The notes: generated by a model from the sequence alone, not told the origin. A DNA stretch of 64,000 nucleotides from Clostridium paridis (GCF_016765615.1 NZ_JAESWA010000001.1:1-64000); one strand, 5' to 3'. Positions 35,188-44,249 are shown, counted from the first letter of the stretch. Numbers and translations: made by a program.

Positions 35188-37161
35188 ATGGAAAGAGCAA
35201 ATGAAATAATAAATATGTTACTTTCTGAAAATGATTATTTAACTACTAATGCTATTGCTGACAGACTTAAGGTTTCTAATAAAACTATTAGAAATGAGTT
35301 TAATAAAATTGAGGAGATAATAAATAAATACAATTTAGAACTAGATAGAAAACCAGGAAGTGGAGTTTCAATTATAGGAAATGAGTTAGATATTATTAGT
35401 TTAAAGGAAGTAGTAAAACATATTAAAAACATAGTACCTTATTCATCAGAGGAGAGAAGGAATTATATACTAAATAGACTTTTTAAAGATAACTCTAATT
35501 TAACAATAAGGCAACTAGCTACAGAATTATATGTAAGTAAGTCTACAATTCATAAGGATTTAATTCCAGTTTCAGAGTGGCTTTCAGAATTTGATCTTAC
35601 GCTTATTAAGAAACCAAACTTAGGAATTGAAATAGAAGGAAAAGAACAAGATTGGAGAAATGCATTTATTACGTTATTGTCTACGTTAAATAATAGTGAA
35701 AGTAAAGATTATGTATTTAAGGATAATTTAAATATTAATAGCAGATTGGATGGGATTGTTTTAAATAAATTAAATTCTATAAGTCAATTAGATTATTATA
35801 TAATTGAAAAAATTCTTTCGGAAGCAGAAGAAGAGTTACAGTATGATTTTTCAGATGAGGCGTTTATAAATTTAATGATTCATATAGCCTTGAGTATAAA
35901 AAGAAAAGAGACAAAAGGAAGTTCTAATATAGTTAAAGGTTTAATTAATCCAATTGAAGGCAAAAAGGAATATGAAGCAGCTAAAAGTATAATAAGAAAA
36001 ATAAATGTATATTTTAAAGTTAAACTGCCAGAATATGAAGTTTACTATATAACTGTCCATATATTAGGATCTAAAAGATATGAACAAATTGATTCATCTA
36101 TAGTCACAAATATAGAAAATAAAAAAGAAGAGTTGGCAGTTACAATTGCTAATGAAATTACAGGTATTATTGAAAATTATTTAGGAATTTATTTGCAAGA
36201 AGATAAGCAGTTTAAGAATGCACTTATAATGCATCTTAGCCCAACAATAAATAGAATTAAATATGGATTAACTTTAAGAAATCCAATAACAGATGATATA
36301 GAGGAAAATTATCCTGAAGCATATGGGATAGCGTGGCTTAGTAATACAATATTTAAAAAGTATTTTGGAAAAATTATTTCAAGAGAGGAGATAGGATATT
36401 TGGCACTCCATATTGCAGTGGCAATTGAAAGAAATAGAAAGCCATTAAAAGTAGTAGTTGTGTGTTCCAGTGGAATAGGAACCTCGCAGTTATTAGCACT
36501 TAAGATAAAAAGACATTTTAGTGACATACAAGTGTTGGATGTAATTTCAGCATTATCAATTAAAAAGATGGATTTGAATGGAGTTGACCTTATAATATCA
36601 ACAGTTGCAACAAATGTGAAGATTCCACAGATACTTATAAGTCCTCTGCTTTCTGAAAAAGATATAAGAAAATTAGAGATTGTAATAAACTCAATAAAAA
36701 ACAAAACTCCTAGCTTAGACAAGGAATCTGTAATTAATGAGGATTTCATATATATTAATGAACATTATAATAGCAAGGAAGAACTAATAAAAGATATATG
36801 TGAAAAATTAAGAAATGAAAGTTATATAAATGATGGATTTCTACAAAGCATCTTAGAAAGAGAGGAAAAATACACTACAGAAGTGGGAAATGGAGTTGCA
36901 ATACCTCATGGAAGTTTTAAATATGTTAATGCACCTATAGTTGTATATATTAAGCTTAAAGAACCGATTAAATGGAAAGAAGAGCAGGTTCAAATAGTAT
37001 TATTAGTATGTACTAGGGAAAAGGATACTACACAGTTCATAAAATTCTTTAGAAACTTCTATAAGGTTGTTGAATCTGAAGAAGAAATTAGAAAGCTAGG
37101 AAGTTATATGGATAGAGGGATAGTTAGAGAATATTTAGAGAATGTCTTTTATGAAATTTAA
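35188..37161 (+). CDS. MtlR/BglG-type PRD transcriptional regulator with EIIB- and EIIA-like domains
   Basis: 657 residues from ATG 35188 (AAGGGTGAT upstream). Two N-terminal helix-turn-helix domains (LTTNAIADRLKVSNKTIRNE; TIRQLATELYVSKSTIHKD), two PRD domains with the conserved His residues, a GatB-like EIIB domain with VVCSSGIGTSQLL (Cys) and a fructose-type EIIA domain with VAIPHGSF (His). Such regulators activate sugar PTS operons and are tuned by phosphorylation from the PTS. It precedes the PTS genes and should act at the palindrome at 37261. Confidence 0.9.
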   Translation: MERANEIINMLLSENDYLTTNAIADRLKVSNKTIRNEFNKIEEIINKYNLELDRKPGSGVSIIGNELDIISLKEVVKHIKNIVPYSSEERRNYILNRLFKDNSNLTIRQLATELYVSKSTIHKDLIPVSEWLSEFDLTLIKKPNLGIEIEGKEQDWRNAFITLLSTLNNSESKDYVFKDNLNINSRLDGIVLNKLNSISQLDYYIIEKILSEAEEELQYDFSDEAFINLMIHIALSIKRKETKGSSNIVKGLINPIEGKKEYEAAKSIIRKINVYFKVKLPEYEVYYITVHILGSKRYEQIDSSIVTNIENKKEELAVTIANEITGIIENYLGIYLQEDKQFKNALIMHLSPTINRIKYGLTLRNPITDDIEENYPEAYGIAWLSNTIFKKYFGKIISREEIGYLALHIAVAIERNRKPLKVVVVCSSGIGTSQLLALKIKRHFSDIQVLDVISALSIKKMDLNGVDLIISTVATNVKIPQILISPLLSEKDIRKLEIVINSIKNKTPSLDKESVINEDFIYINEHYNSKEELIKDICEKLRNESYINDGFLQSILEREEKYTTEVGNGVAIPHGSFKYVNAPIVVYIKLKEPIKWKEEQVQIVLLVCTREKDTTQFIKFFRNFYKVVESEEEIRKLGSYMDRGIVREYLENVFYEI

Positions 37162-37175
37162 AAGAGCATAATTTG

Positions 37176-37213
37176 AAAATCACTTGAAACATATGTTTCT
37201 AGTGATTTTTTTT
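37176..37213 (+). terminator. Terminator after the PRD regulator
   Basis: AAAATCACT pairs with AGTGATTTT, with an inner GAAAC/GTTTC helix, then a T run. Confidence 0.88.
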
Positions 37214-37260
37214 CTGTTTAATTGTATGGAATTTACCACATCATTCTGTGAATAATAGTA

Positions 37261-37301
37261 AACGGTTAAACCGTTGAAATCAGTGGGGTTTGGAGTATAA
37301 T
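37261..37301 (+). promoter_or_regulatory. PTS operon promoter with palindromic operator
   Basis: AACGGTTAAACCGTT (37261-37275, 7-bp arms around one base) overlaps the -35. Promoter: TTGAAA (37274-37279), 16-nt spacer, TATAAT (37296-37301). The operator position is typical for an activator of the MtlR class. The rest of 37214-37391 has no other clear signal. Confidence 0.65.
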
Positions 37302-37391
37302 TAAGGTATGGAAATAAGTGGTAATTACTAAATATATAGAAGTTAAAATAGATAGCTATAACTATTTAATAGAGAAGGAAAGGATGTTTTT

Positions 37392-37847
37392 ATGATAGTA
37401 GATGAAAAACTAATTGAACTCGAACTTAACGTAAAGGATAAAAATGAAGCAATAAATAAATTAGCAGAAATGGCAGCCAAAGCTAACAAAATATCTTCAG
37501 TAGATGAATTTGTGAAATCAGTTTTAATGAGGGAGGAGGAATTTTCAACAGGAGTAGGAAATGGTATTGCAATACCCCATGGCAAAAGTAAGGCAGTAAA
37601 TGAAGCCATGATAGTACTTGGAATATGTAAGAATTTTATAGAGTGGGATTCTCTAGATGGAGATCCAGTTGAGATAATTTTTATGCTAGGGGTACCAGAA
37701 GAAAATGCTAATAACATACACCTAAAGATATTATCAAATTTATCAAGAAAACTTATGGATGAAGATTTCGTAATGAGATTAAAAGAGAGTAAAACAGTAG
37801 AATCAGTACTAGAAATATTAAATGAAATTGAAATAAAGAATATCTAG
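37392..37847 (+). CDS. PTS fructose/mannose-family EIIA component
   Basis: 151 residues, a single fructose-type EIIA domain. Phosphorylated His63 lies in GNGIAIPHGKS, with FSTGVGNG before it. It takes phosphate from HPr and passes it to the EIIB encoded downstream. First gene of the PTS operon, behind an identified promoter and operator. A free-standing EIIA, separate from IIB and IIC, is one of the known layouts for this family. Sugar specificity cannot be read from this subunit. Confidence 0.92.
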   Translation: MIVDEKLIELELNVKDKNEAINKLAEMAAKANKISSVDEFVKSVLMREEEFSTGVGNGIAIPHGKSKAVNEAMIVLGICKNFIEWDSLDGDPVEIIFMLGVPEENANNIHLKILSNLSRKLMDEDFVMRLKESKTVESVLEILNEIEIKNI

Positions 37848-37902
37848 AATATCTTTATCTTGTGAGGATAATTGATATAAATAAATGAAGGGAGAAATGA
37901 AA

Positions 37903-38949
37903 ATGAAAGAGGAATTAAAGCGACTAAGGGAGTATCTAATGACAGGGGTATCGTACATGATACCAATAGTAGTAATCGGAGGAGTTTTTATAGCATTATC
38001 TATTGCTCTTAGCGGAGTTCAAGAAGGTCAAGGAGCGGTTGTAACTAATCCATTTTTGACAAAGTTAATGGATATTGGTAGTGCATCCTTCTCTTTAATG
38101 GTTCCAGTGCTTGCTGGATTTATCGCTTATGCAATTGCTGATAGACCGGGTTTAGCACCAGGATTAGTTGGTGGTGTTCTATCTAATAATATCAAGGCTG
38201 GTTTTTTAGGTGGAATTATAGCAGGTTTGCTCGCAGGATATATAGCTAGATGGATTAAAGGATGGAAGGTAAATAAAAACTTAAGACCAATAATGCCTAT
38301 ATTTGTAATACCACTATTAACTTCTTTGGCAGTAGGACTATTAATGTTATTAGTAATTGGTAACCCAATAGCATCATTAATGTCATCTATGACTGAAGGA
38401 TTAAAATCAATGAGTTCAGGAAATTCAGTTTTATTAGCAATTGTAATGGGTGCTATGATAGCATTTGATATGGGTGGTCCGGTAAACAAGGTTGCATTTA
38501 TGTTTGGTTCGGCTATGATTGCTGAAGGTATCTATACTGTAATGGGTCCAGTTGCTGTAGCAATTTGTATTCCTCCACTAGCTATGGGAGTAGCAACATT
38601 ATTAGCACCTAAAAAATATACGAGAGCAGAAAAAGAAGCTGGTAAAGGTGCACTTGCAATGGGTTTAATAGGAATAACAGAAGGAGCTATACCATTTGCA
38701 GCTGGTGATCCTTTAAAAGTTATACCATCAATAGTAACTGGCTCAGCTGTAGGAGCTGCAATAGCAGCAATAGGAAAAGTTGGAGATCATGCACCACATG
38801 GTGGACCAATAGTTCTTCCTGTAGTTGACAATAGAGTAATGTTTATTATTGCAGTTTTAGTTGGAATAGCAGTTGCTGCAATAATGGTAAATTTATTGAA
38901 GAAGGAAGTTCCAGAAGAGGAATTGGATGATTTGGAAGTAGAAGACTAG
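37903..38949 (+). CDS. PTS fructose/mannose-family EIIC permease
   Basis: 348 residues from ATG 37903; AAGGGAGA sits 7 nt upstream and rules out the earlier in-frame ATGs. Eight or more membrane spans; typical motifs are GVSYMIPIVVIGG at the start, GPVNKVAFMFG in the middle and GITEGAIPFAAGDP near residue 250, the sugar-site loop of the fructose superfamily. It carries the sugar across the membrane while EIIB phosphorylates it. Given the mannosidase operon just upstream, a mannose-containing sugar or mannoside is likely, as with the MngA-MngB pair of E. coli; this is inference. Confidence 0.9.
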   Translation: MKEELKRLREYLMTGVSYMIPIVVIGGVFIALSIALSGVQEGQGAVVTNPFLTKLMDIGSASFSLMVPVLAGFIAYAIADRPGLAPGLVGGVLSNNIKAGFLGGIIAGLLAGYIARWIKGWKVNKNLRPIMPIFVIPLLTSLAVGLLMLLVIGNPIASLMSSMTEGLKSMSSGNSVLLAIVMGAMIAFDMGGPVNKVAFMFGSAMIAEGIYTVMGPVAVAICIPPLAMGVATLLAPKKYTRAEKEAGKGALAMGLIGITEGAIPFAAGDPLKVIPSIVTGSAVGAAIAAIGKVGDHAPHGGPIVLPVVDNRVMFIIAVLVGIAVAAIMVNLLKKEVPEEELDDLEVED

Positions 38950-39000
38950 TATTAGTTTAAGATTATTATTGGGCAAGTGAAAAGAAAAGGGGAATTATTT

Positions 39001-39312
39001 ATGAATATTGTTGCTATAACAGCATGTCCTACCGGCATTGCGCATACTTATATGGCTGCTGAAGCCTTAGAAAAAGCTGCAAAAAAGTTAGGACACAAGA
39101 TTAAAGTAGAAACTCAGGGATCAATAGGAATTGAGAATAGAATTACTGAAAAGGAAGCTAAAGCAGCTGATTTGGTAATTTTTGCAGCAGATGTTGCAGT
39201 AAAAGAAGAAAAAAGATTCAATGGTAAAGTAATTTATAGGGTTGAAGCTCAAAAAGCTATTAAAAATCCGAAGGATGTAGTTGAAAAGGCAGTGGAGCTT
39301 ATAAAGGAATAA
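39001..39312 (+). CDS. PTS fructose-family EIIB component
   Basis: 103 residues from ATG 39001 (AAGGGG upstream); the open frame begins 24 nt earlier at a GTG inside the ribosome site. Active-site Cys9 in ITACPTGIAHTYMAAEAL, the standard EIIB-fru motif, and ETQGSIGIENRIT. It phosphorylates the sugar as EIIC moves it in. Last gene of the PTS operon, with a terminator after it. IIA-IIC-IIB as three separate genes is complete apart from the general PTS proteins. Confidence 0.92.
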   Translation: MNIVAITACPTGIAHTYMAAEALEKAAKKLGHKIKVETQGSIGIENRITEKEAKAADLVIFAADVAVKEEKRFNGKVIYRVEAQKAIKNPKDVVEKAVELIKE

Positions 39313-39393
39313 TTTCAAGTTTTAATTATGCTAACTTAATTTTACGTTGTAATAGTTTATAGATACAGTGTAGAAAATACAAACTTTTTGGTT

Positions 39394-39443
39394 ATAAACA
39401 CCTCCAAACTAGTATAGATATACTTAAGGAGGTGTTTATTTTA
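39394..39443 (+). terminator. Terminator after the PTS operon
   Basis: ATAAACACCTCC (39394-39405) pairs with GGAGGTGTTTAT (39428-39439), then TTTA. Confidence 0.8.
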
Positions 39444-39485
39444 TGGACTCCTCAATATAAGTAAGATAACGTTAAAGGAGCTCAA

Positions 39486-40274
39486 GTGAATGAAGTAATA
39501 TTTATTGTAATACTATACATTTCAATTGCCATTCATGAATTTGGACATCTTATAGCATTAAATATATTTAAAATTAGAGTAAAAAAATATCAGGTTGGAA
39601 TAGGGGCCAGTATATTAAATTTTTATATAAAAGGAATAGAGTTTAATTTAAAGCTTATACCTATAGGTGGAATGATAATGCCTGAAGAGGAAGACTACGA
39701 AGAAATGAAATTAGGTAATAAATTAATTGTATGTTTAAGTGGAATCTTAGCAAATTTAGCTATAGCGATTTTAGGATTATTTATATATGCTAAAGGCGAT
39801 ATAAATATAGTTATTACAATAATAAGTGATACATTTATACTTGTTAAAAACTATCTAAGTTTTGATAAATTAACCTTTTACGATAATAGTTTTTCGTTAT
39901 TATTAACTGATGAGGTAAATAGCGTAAGTTCAATAATATTAAATCAAACAGTTTTAATTAATTTTGGACTTTTTTTATTGAACTTAATTCCTATACCTCC
40001 TCTAGATGGAAGCAAACTTATAACTGAACCACTATCTCTTTTTTTTATTAAATTAGGTATTAGCAAAGCTAAGATTATTAGAGCTATAAATGTCATTTCA
40101 GTTTTAGGGATTGTATTAATGTTTATACCTACAACCTCAAATATAATTTTGAGATTTATTAGAGATAGTATCAGAATATCAACTATATTTTATATAATAA
40201 TAGTAATTTTAATTTGTTTGTTTATTTTAGAAATTAAAACAGAGTACTTATCTAAAAGATTTTTTAAAAAATAA
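39486..40274 (+). CDS. M50/site-2-protease-type membrane metalloprotease
   Basis: 262 residues from GTG 39486 (AAAGGAG upstream). Zinc motif HEFGH near residues 17-21 inside the first membrane span, and a second conserved motif NLIPIPPLDGSK near 173-184 where the Asp completes the zinc site; five or six spans in total. No PDZ domain. Family members cut membrane-bound regulators, including anti-sigma factors, or process SpoIVFB substrates; the target here is unknown. Lies 4 kb from the second sigma/membrane pair but is not in its operon. Convergent with the ABC exporter. Confidence 0.8.
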   Translation: MNEVIFIVILYISIAIHEFGHLIALNIFKIRVKKYQVGIGASILNFYIKGIEFNLKLIPIGGMIMPEEEDYEEMKLGNKLIVCLSGILANLAIAILGLFIYAKGDINIVITIISDTFILVKNYLSFDKLTFYDNSFSLLLTDEVNSVSSIILNQTVLINFGLFLLNLIPIPPLDGSKLITEPLSLFFIKLGISKAKIIRAINVISVLGIVLMFIPTTSNIILRFIRDSIRISTIFYIIIVILICLFILEIKTEYLSKRFFKK

Positions 40275-40303
40275 AGGGAAACAACTTATAATTGTTTCCC
40301 TTT
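40273..40303. terminator. Bidirectional terminator
   Basis: AAAGGGAAACAA (40273-40284) pairs perfectly with TTGTTTCCCTTT (40292-40303) between the convergent M50 gene and ABC exporter. Confidence 0.88.
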
Positions 40304-40316
40304 CACTTTTTATAGG

Positions 40317-42104
40317 CTAAGCTCCTTCATTCATTAGTTTATATTGAGACATGTAAAGTGAATAATAGGAACCTTTTAATTCTATTAATTCATCGTGAGT
40401 TCCACTTTCAATAATCCGACCATCATCAATAACCATGATTCTATCACAATCTCTAATGGTAGAAAGTCTATGAGCTATAACAAAGGATGTTCTTCCAGTA
40501 AGAAGTTTCTCAATTCCTTGCTGAACAAGTTTTTCAGTATGAGTATCAATATTTGAGGTAGCTTCATCTAGAATTAATATCCTTGGATTTGCAAGGAGCG
40601 CTCTAGCAAAGGAAAGTAGTTGTCTTTGACCAACTGATAATTTTGAACCTCTCTCACTTACCTCAGTATCATATCCATTCTCAAGCTTCACTATAAAATC
40701 ATGAGCATTAACAGCTTTAGCGGCTGCAATTACTTCTTCATCTGTAGCATTTAATTTACCATAACGTATATTTTCTTTTATAGTGGAAGAAAACAAGAAG
40801 GTATCTTGAAGCATTATCCCCATTTGGCTACGAAGAGATTCTAGGTCCATGTGTTTAATGTTCTTATTATCTATTAGGACTTTACCGTTAGTTGCATCAT
40901 AAAATCTACTTATAAGATTAACAATAGTTGTTTTCCCAGCACCAGTAGGTCCAACTAGAGCTATATTTTCCCCAGGGTTAACCTTAAAGCTAACATTATT
41001 TAAGACTTTTTTCTTGGAATCATAGCTAAAGGTGACATCTTTAAATTCCACAGTACCTTTTATTTCAGGAAATACTTCAGCTGAATCTATAGAATATATA
41101 TCTGGATTAATCTCCATGATTTCAAATATTCTTTGGGCAGCAGCGAAATTAGTAATTAGTGTATTATAAAAGTTGCTTATATTTACAATTGGTCTCCAAA
41201 ACATTCCGATATACATAGTAAAAGCAATTAAGGTTCCTATTGTTATTTCATTAGAATCAATTAGTCTTATACCATTTAGGAAAACTATTATGGTACCAAT
41301 TCCCCAAGATAGTTCAACAAGAGGCCAAAAGAAGTCATTGTATCTAACTGCATCCATGAATCTATCTAGCATATCAGTTAGCAAAGTGGAGAAGTTTTTA
41401 TTTGTTAAGTTTTCATTTGCGAAACCTTGAACTATTTTGACTCCAGAAAAATTTTCGTGAGTATAGGCATTTAAATTAGATCTTTTGCTTCTATAGACTT
41501 CCCACTTCCTTCTAGAAATTGTCTCAATTGAAAACATTAAGATAAATAGTACTGGGAGTAGTGCTATAGATGCCAATGCTAACTTAGCATTCATAAAAAA
41601 CATAATAAAGGTAACACAAATTAAACTTAGTAATTCAGGGATAAGACTTGTAACACTGTTAGTGAACAAGTCTCCAAGTGCATTTACATCACCTATAACT
41701 CTTGCTAGGATTTTCCCAACTGGCCTTGAGTCAAAGAATGCAAAGCCAAGTTTTTGTATATGAGTATATAAATCATTACGTATATTTACAAGGGCATTAT
41801 TTGTAACAGAAGACATTATCAATATTCTAAATCTTGAAGCAATCATAGAGGCAACATTTAAAACAATAAATAATAGTGCTAGAAGCATCAATCCATTGTA
41901 GTCACTGTTACCAATATATTTATCAATAGAAATCTTTAGAAAATATGGATTTACAAGTCCTACAATCATTACAAATATTAAAAGTAATATTACTATAAAA
42001 ACCTTAAGTCCATAGGGTTTTAAATAAGAAAATAATCTTTTTAAAACTCTAGTTCTTGGTAAGGTTAGTATCATCTCATCTTGTTTTGTGGAGTTTATAC
42101 TCAT
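40317..42104 (-). CDS. ABC exporter half-transporter, BmrD-like (canonical Walker B)
   Basis: 595 residues: six-span membrane domain (1-330) and nucleotide-binding domain with Walker A GPTGAGKTT, Q-loop, signature LSVGQ (non-standard; normally LSGGQ) and Walker B ILILDEATSNID with the catalytic Glu. The preceding gene has the opposite pattern, so the pair forms a heterodimeric multidrug exporter with one full and one weakened ATP site, as in BmrCD of Bacillus subtilis. Its start overlaps the end of the partner gene by 4 nt. Transcribed from the leader at 44105. Confidence 0.9.
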   Translation of the reverse strand: MSINSTKQDEMILTLPRTRVLKRLFSYLKPYGLKVFIVILLLIFVMIVGLVNPYFLKISIDKYIGNSDYNGLMLLALLFIVLNVASMIASRFRILIMSSVTNNALVNIRNDLYTHIQKLGFAFFDSRPVGKILARVIGDVNALGDLFTNSVTSLIPELLSLICVTFIMFFMNAKLALASIALLPVLFILMFSIETISRRKWEVYRSKRSNLNAYTHENFSGVKIVQGFANENLTNKNFSTLLTDMLDRFMDAVRYNDFFWPLVELSWGIGTIIVFLNGIRLIDSNEITIGTLIAFTMYIGMFWRPIVNISNFYNTLITNFAAAQRIFEIMEINPDIYSIDSAEVFPEIKGTVEFKDVTFSYDSKKKVLNNVSFKVNPGENIALVGPTGAGKTTIVNLISRFYDATNGKVLIDNKNIKHMDLESLRSQMGIMLQDTFLFSSTIKENIRYGKLNATDEEVIAAAKAVNAHDFIVKLENGYDTEVSERGSKLSVGQRQLLSFARALLANPRILILDEATSNIDTHTEKLVQQGIEKLLTGRTSFVIAHRLSTIRDCDRIMVIDDGRIIESGTHDELIELKGSYYSLYMSQYKLMNEGA

Positions 42105-43840
42105 GCGATCACCTCCTGAGTAATAGTTTCAAAATCTTTAAATTGTTCTTTGTAAATTTCATAATACTTTCCTTTAAGCGTTATTAACTCATCATGAGTA
42201 CCTTTTTCAACTATTTCACCATTATCAAGGAAGAGTATTATATCAGCATTTTTAACAGCAGAAATTCTATGAGCTATGATAAATACAGTAGATTTATCAT
42301 TTAAGGAGTTAAGGTTTTTTAGAAGTTGAAATTCGGTTTCCATATCTAAAGCAGAAGTAGCATCATCAAGTATAATAATTGGAGCTCTTCTAACTAGTGC
42401 TCTAGCAATAGATATTCTTTGCTTTTGCCCACCTGATAAACCTAATCCTCTTTCACCAATTATAGTGCTATAGCCTTCAGGTAGTTTAGATATAAATCTA
42501 CTTGCACAGGCTAAGTTAGCTGCTTCAATAATTTGTTCATCACTTGCATTTCTATTTCCAAAACGAATATTTTCTTCTATGGTATCAGAGAATAGGAAGA
42601 CATCTTGAGGAACTATAGCAATGTTACTTCTAAGGTCATTGAGTTTAATATTTTTAACATCAATTCCATCAATCAATACTTTTCCTTTTGATACATCATA
42701 GTATCTTCCAAGTAGGTTAATTATAGATGTTTTTCCGGAGCCAGTAGTTCCCATTATAGCAACTGTGCTTCCAGCTGGAATTTTTAGATTGATATTATTT
42801 AGTACTTCCTCTTCACCATATTTAAAAGAAACATCTTTGAAATCAATATTACCACTAATTTTAGGTAGAGTGACTGAGTCAGAAGAATCTTTTATAGCGG
42901 GTTCAATATCCATTATTTTAAATATTTTGTTAGCTGAAGCGTTATTTTGAGCAATTATATTTATAAGCCATCCAAGCATTCTCATAGGCCAGATTAAATT
43001 CCATATATATCCGCTGAATGCTACTAAAGTTCCTAGAGTAATCTCTTTATTTATTACAAGAATTCCTCCTAAAGCAATCATAATTACTAAAGAAATGTTA
43101 GTTAAAAGTTCAATTGGAGGAAAATAATCAGCAGTAATTTTTGCTTGTTCCATATTAAGCTTAAAGTTCTTGCGATTCATTTTAAGAAATTTAAGAATTT
43201 CATGTTTTTCCCTGCCGAAGGCTTTTACAAGCCTAACTCCTGAGATGTTTTCTTGAGCAGTTGTATTTATAACAGCATTTTGATCACTAATTTTTTCATA
43301 AGAATCTACTATCTTTGATTCAAGCTTTATAGCAATATAGGCGATTGGAAGCATTATTATTATACAAGCTAAAGCGAGTTTCCAATCAAGATACAGTAAT
43401 ATAACACTGCTGAATACAAAGTATAGAGAGTTTTCGACGAACAGTCTTAAACCAAAACCTATAGCTCTCCAGATATTCTCTACATCTTCACCAATTCTGG
43501 ACATAAGTTCTCCTGTATTCATTTTATCAAAGTAACCAAAGGGAAGTTTTTGGATGTGACCAAATAAGTCCTCCTTTAAATCTTTAGTTACCTTAGCAGA
43601 TAAAAGATCAAATAAATATTCTTTTATATAGCCAAAAACAGCTTTAATTATATTTATAACTATTATTCCACCTATTAAATATGGAATTAGTGTTCTTTCT
43701 CCACCAGTAATTACTTTATCAATAAATAGTTTTTGAACATAAGGTTCAAATAAACATACTACTATAACAAGAAGCATTGAAAAGGTAGGTATAGCGAGTA
43801 ACCATTTGTGTTTAAATATATAATTTAGTATACGTTTCAT
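42101..43840 (-). CDS. ABC exporter half-transporter, BmrC-like (degenerate Walker B)
   Basis: 579 residues: six membrane spans (1-310), nucleotide-binding domain with Walker A GTTGSGKTS, signature LSGGQKQR and Walker B IIILDDATSALD, where the catalytic Glu is Asp. Pairs with the product of the next gene (degenerate LSVGQ, normal Glu). AAAAAGGAGG lies before the ATG. First structural gene behind a leader peptide and two tandem terminators, which suggests induction by ribosome-targeting drugs. Substrate unknown. Confidence 0.9.
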   Translation of the reverse strand: MKRILNYIFKHKWLLAIPTFSMLLVIVVCLFEPYVQKLFIDKVITGGERTLIPYLIGGIIVINIIKAVFGYIKEYLFDLLSAKVTKDLKEDLFGHIQKLPFGYFDKMNTGELMSRIGEDVENIWRAIGFGLRLFVENSLYFVFSSVILLYLDWKLALACIIIMLPIAYIAIKLESKIVDSYEKISDQNAVINTTAQENISGVRLVKAFGREKHEILKFLKMNRKNFKLNMEQAKITADYFPPIELLTNISLVIMIALGGILVINKEITLGTLVAFSGYIWNLIWPMRMLGWLINIIAQNNASANKIFKIMDIEPAIKDSSDSVTLPKISGNIDFKDVSFKYGEEEVLNNINLKIPAGSTVAIMGTTGSGKTSIINLLGRYYDVSKGKVLIDGIDVKNIKLNDLRSNIAIVPQDVFLFSDTIEENIRFGNRNASDEQIIEAANLACASRFISKLPEGYSTIIGERGLGLSGGQKQRISIARALVRRAPIIILDDATSALDMETEFQLLKNLNSLNDKSTVFIIAHRISAVKNADIILFLDNGEIVEKGTHDELITLKGKYYEIYKEQFKDFETITQEVIA

Positions 43841-43928
43841 AAAAGTGTAACCTCCTTTTTAAATGGTTTTATTTCAAAAAATACATCCTCCGCGCTAGCA
43901 ATGGAGAGCATTTTTATTAACTAAAATA

Positions 43929-43954
43929 GAAAAAGCCATGGATATACCATGGCT
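43929..43954 (-). terminator. Leader terminator 2 of the ABC exporter
   Basis: On the minus strand AGCCATGG (43954-43947) pairs with CCATGGCT (43941-43934), then TTTTTC. Its arms share CCATGG with terminator 1, allowing alternative pairing. Confidence 0.75.
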
Positions 43955-43974
43955 AAAAAACGTAAAAAAACGTA

Positions 43975-44004
43975 TAAAAAAACCATGGAACGATAGTCCA
44001 TGGT
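43975..44004 (-). terminator. Leader terminator 1 of the ABC exporter
   Basis: On the minus strand ACCATGGA (44004-43997) pairs with TCCATGGT (43989-43982), then TTTTTTTA. It follows the leader-peptide stop codon by 17 nt. Confidence 0.78.
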
Positions 44005-44021
44005 GTAATAAACCCTTATTA

Positions 44022-44105
44022 TTAATTACGAATAATAAAAGAGACAGGACTATCAAATATTTTATTTTGTTTTGTTAAATTGTTAAATCTAAACATGGTT
44101 AACAT
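44022..44105 (-). CDS. 27-residue leader peptide of the ABC exporter operon
   Basis: ATG 44105-44103, stop TAA 44024-44022, with a full AAGGAGG (44120-44114) 8 nt upstream. The peptide begins MLTMFRFNNLTKQNK and ends FDSPVSFIIRN. It lies between a good promoter and two terminators upstream of a multidrug ABC pair, the layout of ribosome-mediated attenuators such as bmrB-bmrCD or vml/vga leaders. Stalled ribosomes would change the folding of the CCATGG arms and permit read-through. The codons ACC ATG (3-4) could also pair with a terminator arm. Too short to be picked up by normal gene calling. Confidence 0.8.
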   Translation of the reverse strand: MLTMFRFNNLTKQNKIFDSPVSFIIRN

Positions 44106-44142
44106 ATTTCCTACCTCCTTAAATTATTTTTATGATACAAGT

Positions 44143-44171
44143 AGGATAACATCAATGGAAATGCTTGTCAA
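44143..44171 (-). promoter_or_regulatory. Promoter of the ABC exporter leader
   Basis: Minus strand TTGACA (44171-44166), 17-nt spacer, TATCCT (44148-44143). Start of transcription would be near 44136, about 16 nt before the leader ribosome site. Confidence 0.75.
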
Positions 44172-44249
44172 TAAAAAATACTAAAAATTTAATTTTTTTA
44201 TAATATAATTAAAATAATGAATATTCCAAAATTAAATAGTTTATCATAT

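Noticed and set aside
39486-40274. M50 protease as the site-2 protease of the sigma module at 44308
   Set aside because: Four kb away behind convergent genes and terminators; module A at 23244 has no such neighbour, so a link cannot be supported.
43929-44004. CCATGG hairpins as a mobile palindromic repeat
   Set aside because: Each hairpin has a T tract on the minus strand and follows a translated leader, which fits an attenuator better.
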